Notes: generated from the letters alone by a model not told the origin. A stretch of DNA of 64,000 nucleotides from Clostridia bacterium (GCA_017942005.1 JAGAVJ010000049.1:62001-126000), one strand, 5' to 3'. Counted from the first letter of the stretch, positions 1-8,854 are shown. Made by a program: numbers and translations.

Positions 1-352
1 TCTTTTCCGGCAGCAAGTCTCCCTTGGAAACCAGAAATTCACCCACATTCAACGACACATCGTCAAAGCGGTTTCCATATTCTCTCGCGTCTGCAAGCTG
101 CGCATTTGTGACTGCATCAATGTCTGCTTCCGGTTCTATCTGATGTACATTGCGCCATATCCATCGCTTTCCCTGATATTCGTAATCCTCTGCCATAATA
201 ACGCAGCCGCGGTCATAGTGCAGCTGTAAACTTTCATTTTCCCGCATGATATCCGCATGCAGCTTGTAGTTGTTTGCATACTTTTCACAGTGTACCGCCG
301 TGCCGTATTCGGTTAAGCGTTGTAAAAAATCCTCATAGGTGATTTTCTGCAT
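1..352 (-). CDS. Hypothetical protein, 3' end outside window
   Basis: The ATG at 352 follows an AAGGAGGA ribosome binding site by a normal spacing, and the frame stays open for 117 codons to the window edge. The visible N-terminus begins MQKITYEDFLQRLTEYG and is rich in charged and aromatic residues, with no signal peptide or membrane segment. I do not recognise the family. It lies 45 bp downstream of the TetM-like GTPase on the same strand, so it could be co-transcribed with it. Function unknown. Confidence 0.7.
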   Translation of the reverse strand, partial: MQKITYEDFLQRLTEYGTAVHCEKYANNYKLHADIMRENESLQLHYDRGCVIMAEDYEYQGKRWIWRNVHQIEPEADIDAVTNAQLADAREYGNRFDDVSLNVGEFLVSKGDLLPEK

Positions 353-397
353 AAAGCGTGTCCTCCTTATTAAAAATGGATTCGTTCTATAAAATGC

Positions 398-2584
398 TTA
401 TGACTGCGATAACTGGTATGCCCCGCGCGCCCATAAAATCCATTTGGAACGGTCCAGAGGATTGACTCCGATACGCGGATTTTCATGGATGATCCCGTCG
501 CGGCATTCCCTGTATCCAGCAAAGGTTGTACTAAGCACCGCGCGTCCGCCGGACATAGACGCAAGTTTGACCGGAAAATCCATTGCAGCAGCAGCGCCGA
601 CAATGGCGTTCACCGTCGCCGTATCGCCGCGCACCAAAGGAGATTCGTAGTCTCCGCCCATGCGCGTCACTTCATTGATCACTCTGCCCGCAAGCTCCAT
701 CGGCAGTGTCACCCGCAGCGAAAGCAGCGGCTCCAGCAGCGTTACACCCATGGAGGCAAGACCGTTCATAAACGCCATCGGCGTACAGACAAAGAAATCC
801 AGAGGGTGTGTATGAATGGTGTGGTGCGCACCGTCGATCAGCGTACAGCGGAAGTCTGTGACCTCCCAACCGTATAATCCTTGCTTCAAACAATCGCGAA
901 ACGACTGCCGGATATGGCTCTGATAGCGGTAAAAACACTGATTGGACGGCAATCTGCCGTGATAGGAGACACCGTATCCGCGCGGCATCGGCTCAAAGCG
1001 GAACTTCACCACGGCCCAGCAGGGCTTCGGCATGGTGTAGTCGGCATAGGCAATCCCCTCTCTGGCGGGTGTTTCCTTATAGATGACCGTTGGCGGTGAA
1101 AAATGCGCTTTAAGACCGTACCGGTTCTGCAACAGGCTGTCGAGTACCTCCACCTGAATCGTTCCCGTTGTATTGATGACAATGTCCCTCTGCCCGTTCT
1201 CCCACTTTGCGTCGATGTACGGCTCTTCATCCGACAGCTGCTCCAGCGCTTCTGCCAACTGCGGTACAGCCTCAGAACTGGAATCGGCAGGCGTCACCCG
1301 TACCCGCAGATACGGCTGTGCCAAACGGTATGCATCGGAGGTGGCAAGACACGCCGGAATACTGCCGACAAACTGTCCCGCACGGGCATCCGACAATCCG
1401 CAAAGCGCTGCGATCTCCCCAGCGCTGACAGCGCCCGCATCCGTATATTTTCCGCCGGTGAAACGGCGGATCTGTATGACCTTGCCGCGCGGATTCGGTG
1501 GTTCCTCGACATCCACAGCATCTGATTCTGGTGCAGCAGATGCTGCCGTGGCTGCTTTTGCTGCCAATGCACCCTCTGTGCGTATCTCCTCGGATTTCTG
1601 CTTTTGCAGTGCAATCGTATCGGTCTGTTTTTTGGGCGTAATCAGCTCCACCTCGTCCCGATTGACAATCTTTCCCCCAAACATCCGCACATGCGCGATT
1701 TTGCCGACTGTTTTATCGTGCTCGATTTTGAAAATAATGCCGCTTGGCAAATCCTGTTCTGCCGTGTCTTTGTTCTTTTTTTCTTCTGCGGTCGGCATAT
1801 AACGGGTGAGAAAGGCAAGCAGCTCCTCCACACCCACGCCGCATTTTGCGCTTCCGCACAGCACCGGGGTGACGCGGCACGCGGCGATTTCCTTTGTAAA
1901 AATATCCTCCGCTGCGGAAAGCGAAAGCGCCGTATCGTTTAAAAACGCTTCTTCTGCCGCTGCATTGATTTCGCACAGTCCCTCCGTCACAGCGGCGGCA
2001 AACGCGTCACCGGACAGCGTTTCCACCGTCGGTGCGTCGGTCTCCACGCCCTCCATGTGGGACAATAAGAGCGGAATGCGCGCAGAGATATCATCAGGAT
2101 GCGCCGTATCCACAGTCGCAGCCGCAGGTGGGGTCGCAGCTGTTACGGCAGCAATTTCTGCAAGCACGCCTGGAATATCCGCTCCGGCACGGTCGATTTT
2201 ATTGATGAAAATGAGATACGGCAATCCCGCACGGGCAAGCGCATGCAGGATATGCTCTGTATGTGTGCGTACCCCTTCTACAGCGGAAACCAACACCACA
2301 GCAAAATCCAGCGCGGCAATGGAGCGTTCCACCTCTCCCGCAAAGTCCACATGCCCCGGCGTATCGATGAAATTCAGCACCGTTTGTCCATAGACAGCGG
2401 TTGCTGTCGCGCAGCGGACAGAAATGCCGCGCTGCCGTTCAATCTCCATACTGTCTGTCGCTGTCGTGCCTGCATCTACGCTTCCCGCCGCACGCAGAAC
2501 CCCTGTATGATACAGAATTTGTTCCGTCAGCGTCGTTTTCCCCGCATCCACATGCGCAAGAATGCCAATATTGCGGTGTATCAT
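398..2584 (-). CDS. TetM/EF-G-like translation factor GTPase
   Basis: A 728-residue ribosome-dependent GTPase. Visible G motifs are AHVDAGKTT (residues 10-18), DTPGH (74-78) and NKID (128-131), followed by EF-G-like domains II to V. The family includes tetracycline ribosomal protection proteins, which remove the drug from the A site, but many Clostridia carry divergent chromosomal relatives without proven resistance activity. It is about 90 residues longer than TetM, mostly from an Ala/Glu/Pro-rich insertion near residues 330-390. An in-frame extension upstream to 2674 exists, but it runs through a structured leader; MIHRNIG matches the family start. Start 2584 lacks a nearby SD and is preceded by a hairpin element with a short upstream ORF. 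Resistance should not be assumed. Confidence 0.88.
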   Translation of the reverse strand: MIHRNIGILAHVDAGKTTLTEQILYHTGVLRAAGSVDAGTTATDSMEIERQRGISVRCATATAVYGQTVLNFIDTPGHVDFAGEVERSIAALDFAVVLVSAVEGVRTHTEHILHALARAGLPYLIFINKIDRAGADIPGVLAEIAAVTAATPPAAATVDTAHPDDISARIPLLLSHMEGVETDAPTVETLSGDAFAAAVTEGLCEINAAAEEAFLNDTALSLSAAEDIFTKEIAACRVTPVLCGSAKCGVGVEELLAFLTRYMPTAEEKKNKDTAEQDLPSGIIFKIEHDKTVGKIAHVRMFGGKIVNRDEVELITPKKQTDTIALQKQKSEEIRTEGALAAKAATAASAAPESDAVDVEEPPNPRGKVIQIRRFTGGKYTDAGAVSAGEIAALCGLSDARAGQFVGSIPACLATSDAYRLAQPYLRVRVTPADSSSEAVPQLAEALEQLSDEEPYIDAKWENGQRDIVINTTGTIQVEVLDSLLQNRYGLKAHFSPPTVIYKETPAREGIAYADYTMPKPCWAVVKFRFEPMPRGYGVSYHGRLPSNQCFYRYQSHIRQSFRDCLKQGLYGWEVTDFRCTLIDGAHHTIHTHPLDFFVCTPMAFMNGLASMGVTLLEPLLSLRVTLPMELAGRVINEVTRMGGDYESPLVRGDTATVNAIVGAAAAMDFPVKLASMSGGRAVLSTTFAGYRECRDGIIHENPRIGVNPLDRSKWILWARGAYQLSQS

Positions 2585-2691
2585 GATACTTTTATGACCA
2601 CAACTTTTACCCGTTCCGTGATTGTTGAAATGCTCAGCATTTGCTGCAACGTTCAGCTTTCGCTGAACGGGCAAAAGTGGATCTCCTTTCC
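2585..2691 (-). promoter_or_regulatory. SD-hairpin-start leader element of the TetM-like gene
   Basis: The SD GGAAAGGAGATCC (2679-2691) is separated from the start by a large hairpin. Its outer 14-bp stem is 2665-2678 with 2603-2616, with a single G.U pair, and it encloses a GAAA-capped hairpin and a second small stem. The linker reads GTGGTCATAAAAGTATC. A GTG at 2601 opens a six-codon ORF (MVIKVS) whose TGA stop overlaps the ATG of the main gene, five bases from the SD once the hairpin is removed. Leader-peptide control is known for tet(M), but by a different architecture; coupling here is inference. Confidence 0.65.
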
Positions 2692-2807
2692 TGTGAGAAC
2701 TGTATGTATTCCGTTGAAGCTTGTATCCGCCCGCAGACGATAAAACTTCAAATTTACGGTAATGATTCTGATTTTCAGACGGTTTCCTATCGTTTCAGAT
2801 TATGATA

Positions 2808-2836
2808 ATTGTATCATAGATAAACAAAATTGTCAA
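2808..2836 (-). promoter_or_regulatory. Sigma-A promoter of the TetM-like gene
   Basis: TTGACA (2831-2836) and TACAAT (2808-2813) on the minus strand with a 17-bp spacer. The predicted transcript has a leader of roughly 215 nt before the start codon at 2584. The rest of the gap up to 2940 holds only the start element of the next, divergent gene. Confidence 0.75.
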
Positions 2837-2899
2837 GTACGGATAAAACATGGAAATGCGGCAGTCCTCTTATCTCATTTCTCTTTATCCACTTTATAT

Positions 2900-2940
2900 A
2901 AAAGATACCTTTCGCTGACGCGAAAGCTATGGTAATTGTT
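2900..2940 (+). promoter_or_regulatory. SD-hairpin-start element of the DNA glycosylase
   Basis: The hairpin CTTTCGC (2909-2915), TGAC loop, GCGAAAG (2920-2926) is followed by the linker CTATGGTAATTGTT and ATG at 2941. The upstream ATG at 2929 is in frame (MVIVM). The SD is weak here, only an A-rich AAAAGA before the stem. This is one of the 16 instances in the window. Confidence 0.6.
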
Positions 2941-3456
2941 ATGACACAAAATCTACAGACACAAGTACATCCGTTTCCACCCATATACGATGCCTCCAGC
3001 CGTATTTTGATTTTAGGCTCATTCCCGTCCGTTAAATCCCGTGAAACCCAGTTTTACTACGGTCATGCGCGCAACCGCTTTTGGAAAACCGTCGCTGCCG
3101 TTCTGCATACGGAAACGCCACAAAAAATCGGCGAAAAGAAGGAATTTCTTCTCAACAATCACATCGCACTATGGGACGCCTGCGCGTCCTGTACGATTCA
3201 AGGCTCTGCCGATGCTGCTATCCGTGATGTCGTTCCAAACGACATCACACAGATTCTCCGTACCGCAGAGATCAGGGCAATCTTCTGTAATGGAAAAACC
3301 GCGTATACACTGTTTCAAAAATACATTCTGCCAAAACAGGATTTGCAGAACCGGACACCGCCATATTTTGCGCTCCCCTCCACCAGTCCCGCCAATGCGG
3401 GATGCGGTGAGGCACAGCTCCTCGCAGCATGGTCCTGTATTGCGGATTATGTATAA
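2941..3456 (+). CDS. DNA-deoxyinosine glycosylase (UDG superfamily)
   Basis: A 171-residue cytoplasmic base-excision enzyme of the UDG superfamily, in the subgroup that removes hypoxanthine from deaminated DNA. Motif 1 appears as LILGSFPSVKS followed by FYYGHARNRFW (residues 23-47), and the C-terminal motif as LPSTSPAN near residues 146-153. Length fits the family. I choose ATG 2941 over the in-frame ATG 2929 because the extra MVIV residues come from the recurrent start-element linker. It is a single gene, divergent from the TetM-like gene. Confidence 0.88.
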   Translation: MTQNLQTQVHPFPPIYDASSRILILGSFPSVKSRETQFYYGHARNRFWKTVAAVLHTETPQKIGEKKEFLLNNHIALWDACASCTIQGSADAAIRDVVPNDITQILRTAEIRAIFCNGKTAYTLFQKYILPKQDLQNRTPPYFALPSTSPANAGCGEAQLLAAWSCIADYV

Positions 3457-3559
3457 GAATGCCCCACAGCGAAAGCATTCCCTCCAAAACCATTTCGGAT
3501 AAAAGCTATGCTATAAAAAATAAAATCCGTATTTGCGCAATTTTTGTGATTTCCGCCGA

Positions 3560-3588
3560 TTGACATTTTTGACACTTTGCTGTATACT
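3560..3588 (+). promoter_or_regulatory. Sigma-A promoter of the PTS-IIC-like gene
   Basis: TTGACA (3560-3565), a 17-bp spacer and TATACT (3583-3588). A palindromic operator starts 8 bp downstream. The leader to the start codon at 3788 is about 190 nt. Confidence 0.8.
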
Positions 3589-3595
3589 TATATAG

Positions 3596-3615
3596 ATAGG
3601 TGTCATGACACCTAT
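3596..3615 (+). promoter_or_regulatory. Perfect 20-bp palindromic operator
   Basis: ATAGGTGTCATGACACCTAT is a perfect inverted repeat placed just after the -10 box at 3583-3588, over the expected transcription start. This is the classic position for a dimeric repressor. The cognate regulator is not identifiable here and no second copy was noticed in the window. Confidence 0.7.
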
Positions 3616-3661
3616 TGCAAAAAAACAAGCATCCTGCATGCATCCAACCATCGCTTTTGTA

Positions 3662-3787
3662 AGAAAGGAAGCTCTCCGACCCCAAGCAAGGCAAAACCAG
3701 TTTGCCATTCGGCAAACTGCACCAGTATGCCCATCGGCAAACTATACCAGCTTGTTTTGGGAACAAAGGACAGCTGCGGTCATTTTC
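3662..3787 (+). promoter_or_regulatory. Expanded SD-hairpin-start element with duplicated hairpin
   Basis: AGAAAGGA (3662-3669) is followed by about 105 nt of folded sequence. Outer pairing joins AGCT with AGCT and CCCCAAGCAAG (3680-3690) with CTTGTTTTGGG (3751-3761). It encloses two tandem 25-bp hairpin units, the first being CAGTTTGCC / GGCAAACTG. The linker GCGGTCATTTTC then leads to ATG 3788. With the structure removed, the SD lies 12 nt from the ATG, matching the other instances. Confidence 0.6.
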
Positions 3788-4849
3788 ATGAATCAAATCA
3801 AAGCATTTTTAAAACGCAAGGATATCGTATTCTCTGCCAAACGGTACGGTCTAGACGCCATGTCCGCTATGGCGCAGGGATTATTCTGTTCTTTGCTCAT
3901 CGGTACGATCATCAATACCCTCGGCACACAGCTTCACATTCCGTTTTTAAACGATATCGGCGGGTTTGCCACCAGTATGTCCGGCCCTGCCATGGCATGC
4001 GCCATCGGCTACGCACTGAATGCGCCGCCGCTCGTGTTATTTTCTCTGCTTGCAGTCGGCGCTGCGGCAAACGGATACGGCGGTGCAGGCGGACCTCTGG
4101 CAGTGCTGCTGATTGCCATCATTGCCGCGGAATGCGGAAAAGCCGTTTCCAAGGAGACAAAGATTGACTTAATTGTCACACCGTTTCTCACGATTTTCGT
4201 TGGCGTTGTACTTTCTGCCGCCATTGCTCCCTTTATTGGAAAAGCAGCAAGTGCTTTTGGCACTCTGATTATGGAAACCACAGAATTACAGCCGTTCTTT
4301 ATGGGCATTCTCGTGTCGGTTCTGGTCGGTATTGCGCTGACACTCCCAATCTCTTCCGCCGCCATCTGCTCTGTGCTGGGTCTGACCGGTCTTGCCGGCG
4401 GCGCTGCGGTCGCAGGATGCTGTGCACAGATGATCGGCTTTGCAGTCATGAGCTTCCGCGAAAATGGAATCGGCGGTCTTGTATCTCAGGGAATCGGAAC
4501 CTCCATGCTGCAAATGAGCAACATCATCAAAAATCCCAAAATCTGGCTGCCGCCCATCATCGCCTCTGCTGTGACAGGACCGCTCGCCACCTGTGTGTTC
4601 CATCTTGAAATGAACGGCGCCCCCATTTCCTCCGGTATGGGAACCTGCGGATTCGTCGGACAAATCGGCATATATACCGGCTGGGCAAATGATATTGCCG
4701 CCAATACAAAGGCCGGCATCACTGCCTTTGACTGGATTGGTCTTATCCTCATCTGTTTTGTTCTTCCTGCCGTTTTGACATGGCTTATCGGTCTGCTCTT
4801 CCGTCGTCTTGGCTGGATCAAGGAAAATGACCTGAAGCTGGGCGAATAA
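3788..4849 (+). CDS. PTS-IIC-like membrane transporter
   Basis: A 353-residue polytopic membrane protein resembling the PTS EIIC type 2 family (for example MAQGLFCSLLIGTIINTLG near the N-terminus and the SGMGTCGFVGQIG loop). Long Gly/Ala-rich hydrophobic helices fill most of the chain. No IIA, IIB, HPr or EI gene is adjacent, so it may not act as a phosphotransferase. The in-frame extension to 3605 runs through the promoter-proximal leader, and MNQIKAFLKR is the plausible start. It is followed by a strong terminator. Substrate unknown. Confidence 0.82.
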   Translation: MNQIKAFLKRKDIVFSAKRYGLDAMSAMAQGLFCSLLIGTIINTLGTQLHIPFLNDIGGFATSMSGPAMACAIGYALNAPPLVLFSLLAVGAAANGYGGAGGPLAVLLIAIIAAECGKAVSKETKIDLIVTPFLTIFVGVVLSAAIAPFIGKAASAFGTLIMETTELQPFFMGILVSVLVGIALTLPISSAAICSVLGLTGLAGGAAVAGCCAQMIGFAVMSFRENGIGGLVSQGIGTSMLQMSNIIKNPKIWLPPIIASAVTGPLATCVFHLEMNGAPISSGMGTCGFVGQIGIYTGWANDIAANTKAGITAFDWIGLILICFVLPAVLTWLIGLLFRRLGWIKENDLKLGE

Positions 4850-4877
4850 AAAAACAGTACATCATAAAATTATAATA

Positions 4878-4922
4878 AATGCGCTTCCAAAGCGGTATTT
4901 CGTTTTGAAAGCGCATTTTTTA
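4878..4922 (+). terminator. Rho-independent terminator of the PTS-IIC-like gene
   Basis: The stem pairs AATGCGCTTCCAAA with TTTTGAAAGCGCATT and is followed by a T run. Confidence 0.8.
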
Positions 4923-4930
4923 TACATAGT

Positions 4931-5041
4931 ACGGACTGTCGCAAGTTGAAAACTTGCAACAGTCCCCAAAACCTAAACGATAAAAGTTTTTTGAAAGGAG
5001 TTTGGGGAAAATCTTTTTTTCAAAAAAGTTTTCCCCATATT
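4931..5041. repeat. Dispersed palindromic repeat, copy 1 (convergent terminator)
   Basis: Contains the shared words TTGCAAGTTGAAAACTTGCAA, AAAAGTTTTTTGAAAGGAG and TTTGG, then a hairpin GGGGAAAATC...GTTTTCCCC (5004-5036) with T/A-rich arms that can terminate both strands. It sits between two convergent genes. Confidence 0.75.
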
Positions 5042-5042
5042 T

Positions 5043-6539
5043 TTATGACTGATTGATCGCAGACGCCAAAAGAACTGCGGTCTGTGCACGGTCCAATGTT
5101 TCCGTGGGATTGCCTTGGGACAGAATTCCCGCTGCCTGCAGTGCGGATACCGCATGAACACTCCATGCGGGGACACTTTCCCCCTCACTTCCTGCGGTGA
5201 GCTGCTCCGCATAAACGGCGACCGTATCATCTGTTCCTTCGATGCCAAACAGTCTCTGTACAATCACGGCTGCTTCTGCCCGTGTAATCGGCTCTGCGGC
5301 GTTGAACACAATGCCCGGACTGTCATTGACAGTCGTACTGCCATCGACGGTCGTTCCGGAGATAATCTTCTCATTGTATGCCGTTCCCACATAATTTTTC
5401 ATATAGTCCGGAATGCTTTCTGCATCCTCAAACATGGCGACCGATGCTGCGGCAGGCTTTTCATATCCGGCGGCGCGCATAGCGCAGACGAGAAATTCAC
5501 CGCGTGTCATCACGCCTTCCGGAGAAAACAGGTTCATTTCCCCGACCGTACTTCCCGTCATAATACCGCGTTCTGTCAAAAGCATCGCCGGCGCCTCGCT
5601 CCAATGCCCTGTAAGGTCTGCATAGCATAATTCTTCTCCTGCACGGCGGATATTCACAGAAACACGGCAAAGCGCTCCTTCGTTCCCCCATTCGTCATAG
5701 ACGCGGTATGTAAACACATCCGAACCGCGTTTCCCCGTATCCGGGGTGTAGACAAACGCACCTGTGCTCTCCTCAACGGTCACTTTTCCTTTTTTCGGCG
5801 CACGAACGACAGCGTACCGCATTTCATCTGCTTCCGGGTCGGCAGCGCACAGCGAACCGTACAGAGGCACCTCTGTATAGGTCGTCACGGAGAGATCCTT
5901 CGCACTTGGCGCACTGTTATCATTTGGCAGAAGATACAGCATGCAGGTCAGCGCCGTATCGGTGGAATACGCCTTGCCGGACGCGGTAAAGGTAAAGGAC
6001 GCGGTAATCGGTTCGGCAGAAGATATGGCAACGTCGGACTTTACAATGCTGCTGTTCGGTACAAACCGCAGATGTTCCATAGCAGAAGCAGACAGCGTAT
6101 TGTGTTCCGTGATTTCCATGGTTCCAATCTTCAATGTGCCGACAGCTTTGTCCGGCAGCGATTCAATGACAATGGAAGACGGCGTGTAGCCAAGTACATT
6201 GGCAAAATCCGCTCTGGAAAACGTCACAGCGCCCTTGGCGTTGTCTGTATTCGTGCGGTCCCCTGATTCGGCATCACCTGCGGCGCCGCCACCGGCGCTG
6301 CCATCGGCGCTTCCGATGACGCTGTTTTTCTTCATGGTTGTGCGTGCTGCCAAAATGCGGATAGCGGGAGAAAGCAGCGGCGCCTGCGTTTCGGTCTTGG
6401 CTTCACCGGCTTCTGTATGTGCTTTTTGTGGTTCTGTGTCCGATGTTTTTTTTGCGGATATGTGCATTGCCCCGCTCCCTGCGCACAGCATGCAGAGCAG
6501 AAGGAATGCGGCAGTGGTTCGGGTCCGGATGGCTTTCAT
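5043..6539 (-). CDS. SLH-domain surface protein with cadherin-like domain
   Basis: A 498-residue exported protein. The N-terminus (MKAIRTRTTAAFLLLCMLCAG) is a signal peptide. A Ser/Ala/Gly-rich linker follows. A cadherin-like or Big_9 beta-sandwich is suggested by YAVVRAPKKGKVTVEES and VFTYRVYDEWGNEG (near residues 240-290). The C-terminal half holds three SLH-like repeats starting at YADLTGHWSE, MFEDAESIPDYMKNYV and AEPITRAEAAVIVQRLFG. SLH domains bind pyruvylated wall polymers, so a cell-surface role is likely. ATG 6539 is chosen because GGAAGGGA lies just upstream; the longer frame to 6611 has no RBS. Confidence 0.85.
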   Translation of the reverse strand: MKAIRTRTTAAFLLLCMLCAGSGAMHISAKKTSDTEPQKAHTEAGEAKTETQAPLLSPAIRILAARTTMKKNSVIGSADGSAGGGAAGDAESGDRTNTDNAKGAVTFSRADFANVLGYTPSSIVIESLPDKAVGTLKIGTMEITEHNTLSASAMEHLRFVPNSSIVKSDVAISSAEPITASFTFTASGKAYSTDTALTCMLYLLPNDNSAPSAKDLSVTTYTEVPLYGSLCAADPEADEMRYAVVRAPKKGKVTVEESTGAFVYTPDTGKRGSDVFTYRVYDEWGNEGALCRVSVNIRRAGEELCYADLTGHWSEAPAMLLTERGIMTGSTVGEMNLFSPEGVMTRGEFLVCAMRAAGYEKPAAASVAMFEDAESIPDYMKNYVGTAYNEKIISGTTVDGSTTVNDSPGIVFNAAEPITRAEAAVIVQRLFGIEGTDDTVAVYAEQLTAGSEGESVPAWSVHAVSALQAAGILSQGNPTETLDRAQTAVLLASAINQS

Positions 6540-6652
6540 AAAAACAATCCCTTCCTTTCGGCGTTTTATTAAAAGTTCACTCTCATTGTATGTCCGCACA
6601 CAGCAGAACATGTCTTTTCACGGTTTTATTTTTTTCTTTTTTTGAAATTGAC

Positions 6653-6681
6653 TTGCCTGGAACGATAATATGTGTTATAAT
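6653..6681 (+). promoter_or_regulatory. Sigma-A promoter of the beta-helix protein gene
   Basis: TTGCCT (6653-6658), a 17-bp spacer and TATAAT (6676-6681) preceded by TG (extended -10). The leader is about 150 nt. It includes a GGGCTG/CAGCCC hairpin (6718-6750) followed by TTTC that could attenuate, and that resembles part of the dispersed repeat (TTGCAAGTTGAAAAC). Confidence 0.75.
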
Positions 6682-6835
6682 AGAAACATAATACAATTCG
6701 GAAGACTTTTTCATAAGGGGCTGTTGCAAGTTGAAAACATGCGCCAGCCCTTTCATTGAGGCGTTCCGGTGGCGGATTGTACCGCTTATCAATCCTTCCA
6801 TATAGAATCCGAAAAGCCAAAGGAGGCACATATTG

Positions 6836-8833
6836 ATGTTATCTTACCGAGACTGCAACACCTTGTATATTTCTCCAAACGGAGGGGGGAACGGAAAAAC
6901 CAAAGACGCCCCTCTCTCCTCTATCCAAGGGGCACTGGAATTGCTTGAACAAATGCGCGGCGGCGGCATGCTCCAGCCAATCACACTAAAGCTCATGGCT
7001 GGAAGCTACAGCCTTTCACAGCCGCTTTTCTTCCGCCCAACCATGTCAAACGTGACCGTAGAACCATACGGCGACGGACCGGTTCTCATCTCCGGCGGAA
7101 AAAAAATTACGGGATTTTCCAAAACGACCTTTCAGGGGATACCGTGTTTCGGTGCATACATAAAAGAAGTACAGGACGGCACATGGCAGTTTACCGACCT
7201 CTATGTCGACGGTCTGCGCGCAGATAAAACACGTCTGCCGTCTGTGGGATATTTTCACATGAAGGAGACCGAAAATCCGTCTACCGTGCTGTTTGCATCG
7301 TCCAAGTGGTTTCAGGCAGAGGAGGCTGATCTTGCACAGTTCCAATCTCTGTACGCTTTTGCGGACACCATTGTATCGTTTAACCACTACTGGATTGATG
7401 AACATACCCCCGTCGATGCACTGGATACGGAAACAGGCCGTGTCACAATGACCTATCACACACGCTTCAACATTCGCCCCGGACAGGAATATATTCTTGA
7501 AAATGTCGCAGAGCAGTTCCATAACGAAAACGAGTGGTATCTTGACCGCGCAAACGGCATGCTCTATTATATCCCCCGCGATGCTGCGCAAACACCGGAA
7601 TCCATTGACGTATGGGCGCCGGTTTCCGAAAAGCTTGTGGTGCTGTCCGGCGGAACAGCCGATGGCGACCATGTGACCGGCGTCCGGTTCCGCAACCTGA
7701 CGTTTGCCTGCACACGCGGAGATTATGGATCAAGCGGCAATTCCGCTGCCGGCGTTATCAGTGACGAAAGATTCGCCTCCGACCCACAGGCTGTCGCAGG
7801 TGCACACGGCGCAATCGAGATTTCCTATGCACGCAATGTCACCTTTGAAAACTGTACACTCCGCAATTTCGGCGTACACGGCTTCAATATCAAGGAAGGC
7901 TGCCGTTCTGTAAAAATAGAAGGCTGTACCGTTTATGACGGCGGTGCCGGCGGCATTCGCATCTGCGGCGGCGCATATGGTTCCCCCACGGAGACGCATA
8001 CCTATGGCTGTACCGTGTCCGACTGCCGTATTACCCATGTCGGCAGACGTTATTTTGCAGGCTGCGGTATCCTCATCATGCATGCATCCGAAATCGATAT
8101 CCTGCACAATGACATCGGAGATTTGTACTACACAGGCATCTCGGTCGGCTGGACGTGGGGATATGCGAAGACGCTCTGCCGCGACAACCGCATCATCGGC
8201 AACCACATCTATGATCTTGGCAAAGGCTTCCTGTCCGACATGGGCGGCGTCTATCTGCTCGGTTCTCAGCCGGGAACGATTGTTGCAAACAACCGCATCC
8301 ACGATATCAAATGCAAAGAATACGGCGGATGGGCGCTGTATACGGATGAAGGCTCCGCCGGTATCACACTGGAAAACAACCTCTGCTACCGTACCTCTTC
8401 CAATAGCTATCATCAGCATTACGGTACCTCCAATGTCGTGCGGAACAATATTTTTGCAGACTCCGGTGAAGCACTTCTGCGCCTGACCCGCGATGAAGCG
8501 CATCTCTCCATCATGTTTACAAACAATATTCTGTATTCTCGGGGCACACCGATGCTTGCCAAATACAATTCCGGTACACCGCTTTGGGACGGTGCAATCG
8601 TCTCTGCAAACAACCTTGCATGGAATGCAGACGGTACGTTTGTCTATTCCGATCAGGAAGACCTAAAGACCATGGAAGACGCACAAGCCGCAGGCATGGA
8701 GCTGCATTCCTTAGTTGCCGACCCCTGCTTTGTCAATCCGGCAGAAGACGACTATACGCTGTCCCCCGAATCTCCCGCCTTTGCAATGGGCTTTACCGCG
8801 TTTGACTCATCTGCCTGCGGACCGAGACATTAA
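6836..8833 (+). CDS. Right-handed beta-helix protein, probable glycoside hydrolase
   Basis: A 665-residue protein with many short beta-helix rungs (VTFENCTLRNFGVHGFNI, VKIEGCTVYDGGAGGIRI, ANNRIHDIKCKEYGGWAL), typical of pectate-lyase-fold carbohydrate-active enzymes. The N-terminal YISPNGGGNGKTKDAPLSSI and the FTDLYVDGLRADKTRLP segment resemble beta-helix glycosidases of the GH141/GH120 type, but I cannot fix the family. No signal peptide is visible, so it may act on imported oligosaccharides in the cytoplasm. Start 6836 is set by AAAGGAGG nine bases upstream; TTG 6833 is less likely. Confidence 0.75.
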   Translation: MLSYRDCNTLYISPNGGGNGKTKDAPLSSIQGALELLEQMRGGGMLQPITLKLMAGSYSLSQPLFFRPTMSNVTVEPYGDGPVLISGGKKITGFSKTTFQGIPCFGAYIKEVQDGTWQFTDLYVDGLRADKTRLPSVGYFHMKETENPSTVLFASSKWFQAEEADLAQFQSLYAFADTIVSFNHYWIDEHTPVDALDTETGRVTMTYHTRFNIRPGQEYILENVAEQFHNENEWYLDRANGMLYYIPRDAAQTPESIDVWAPVSEKLVVLSGGTADGDHVTGVRFRNLTFACTRGDYGSSGNSAAGVISDERFASDPQAVAGAHGAIEISYARNVTFENCTLRNFGVHGFNIKEGCRSVKIEGCTVYDGGAGGIRICGGAYGSPTETHTYGCTVSDCRITHVGRRYFAGCGILIMHASEIDILHNDIGDLYYTGISVGWTWGYAKTLCRDNRIIGNHIYDLGKGFLSDMGGVYLLGSQPGTIVANNRIHDIKCKEYGGWALYTDEGSAGITLENNLCYRTSSNSYHQHYGTSNVVRNNIFADSGEALLRLTRDEAHLSIMFTNNILYSRGTPMLAKYNSGTPLWDGAIVSANNLAWNADGTFVYSDQEDLKTMEDAQAAGMELHSLVADPCFVNPAEDDYTLSPESPAFAMGFTAFDSSACGPRH

Positions 8834-8854
8834 ACTCCTCACAAAAATCCAAAA

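Noticed and set aside
398..2584. Calling the GTPase a tetracycline resistance gene (tetM/tetO)
   Set aside because: Sequence is divergent with an extra insertion; chromosomal relatives of this type often have no shown resistance.
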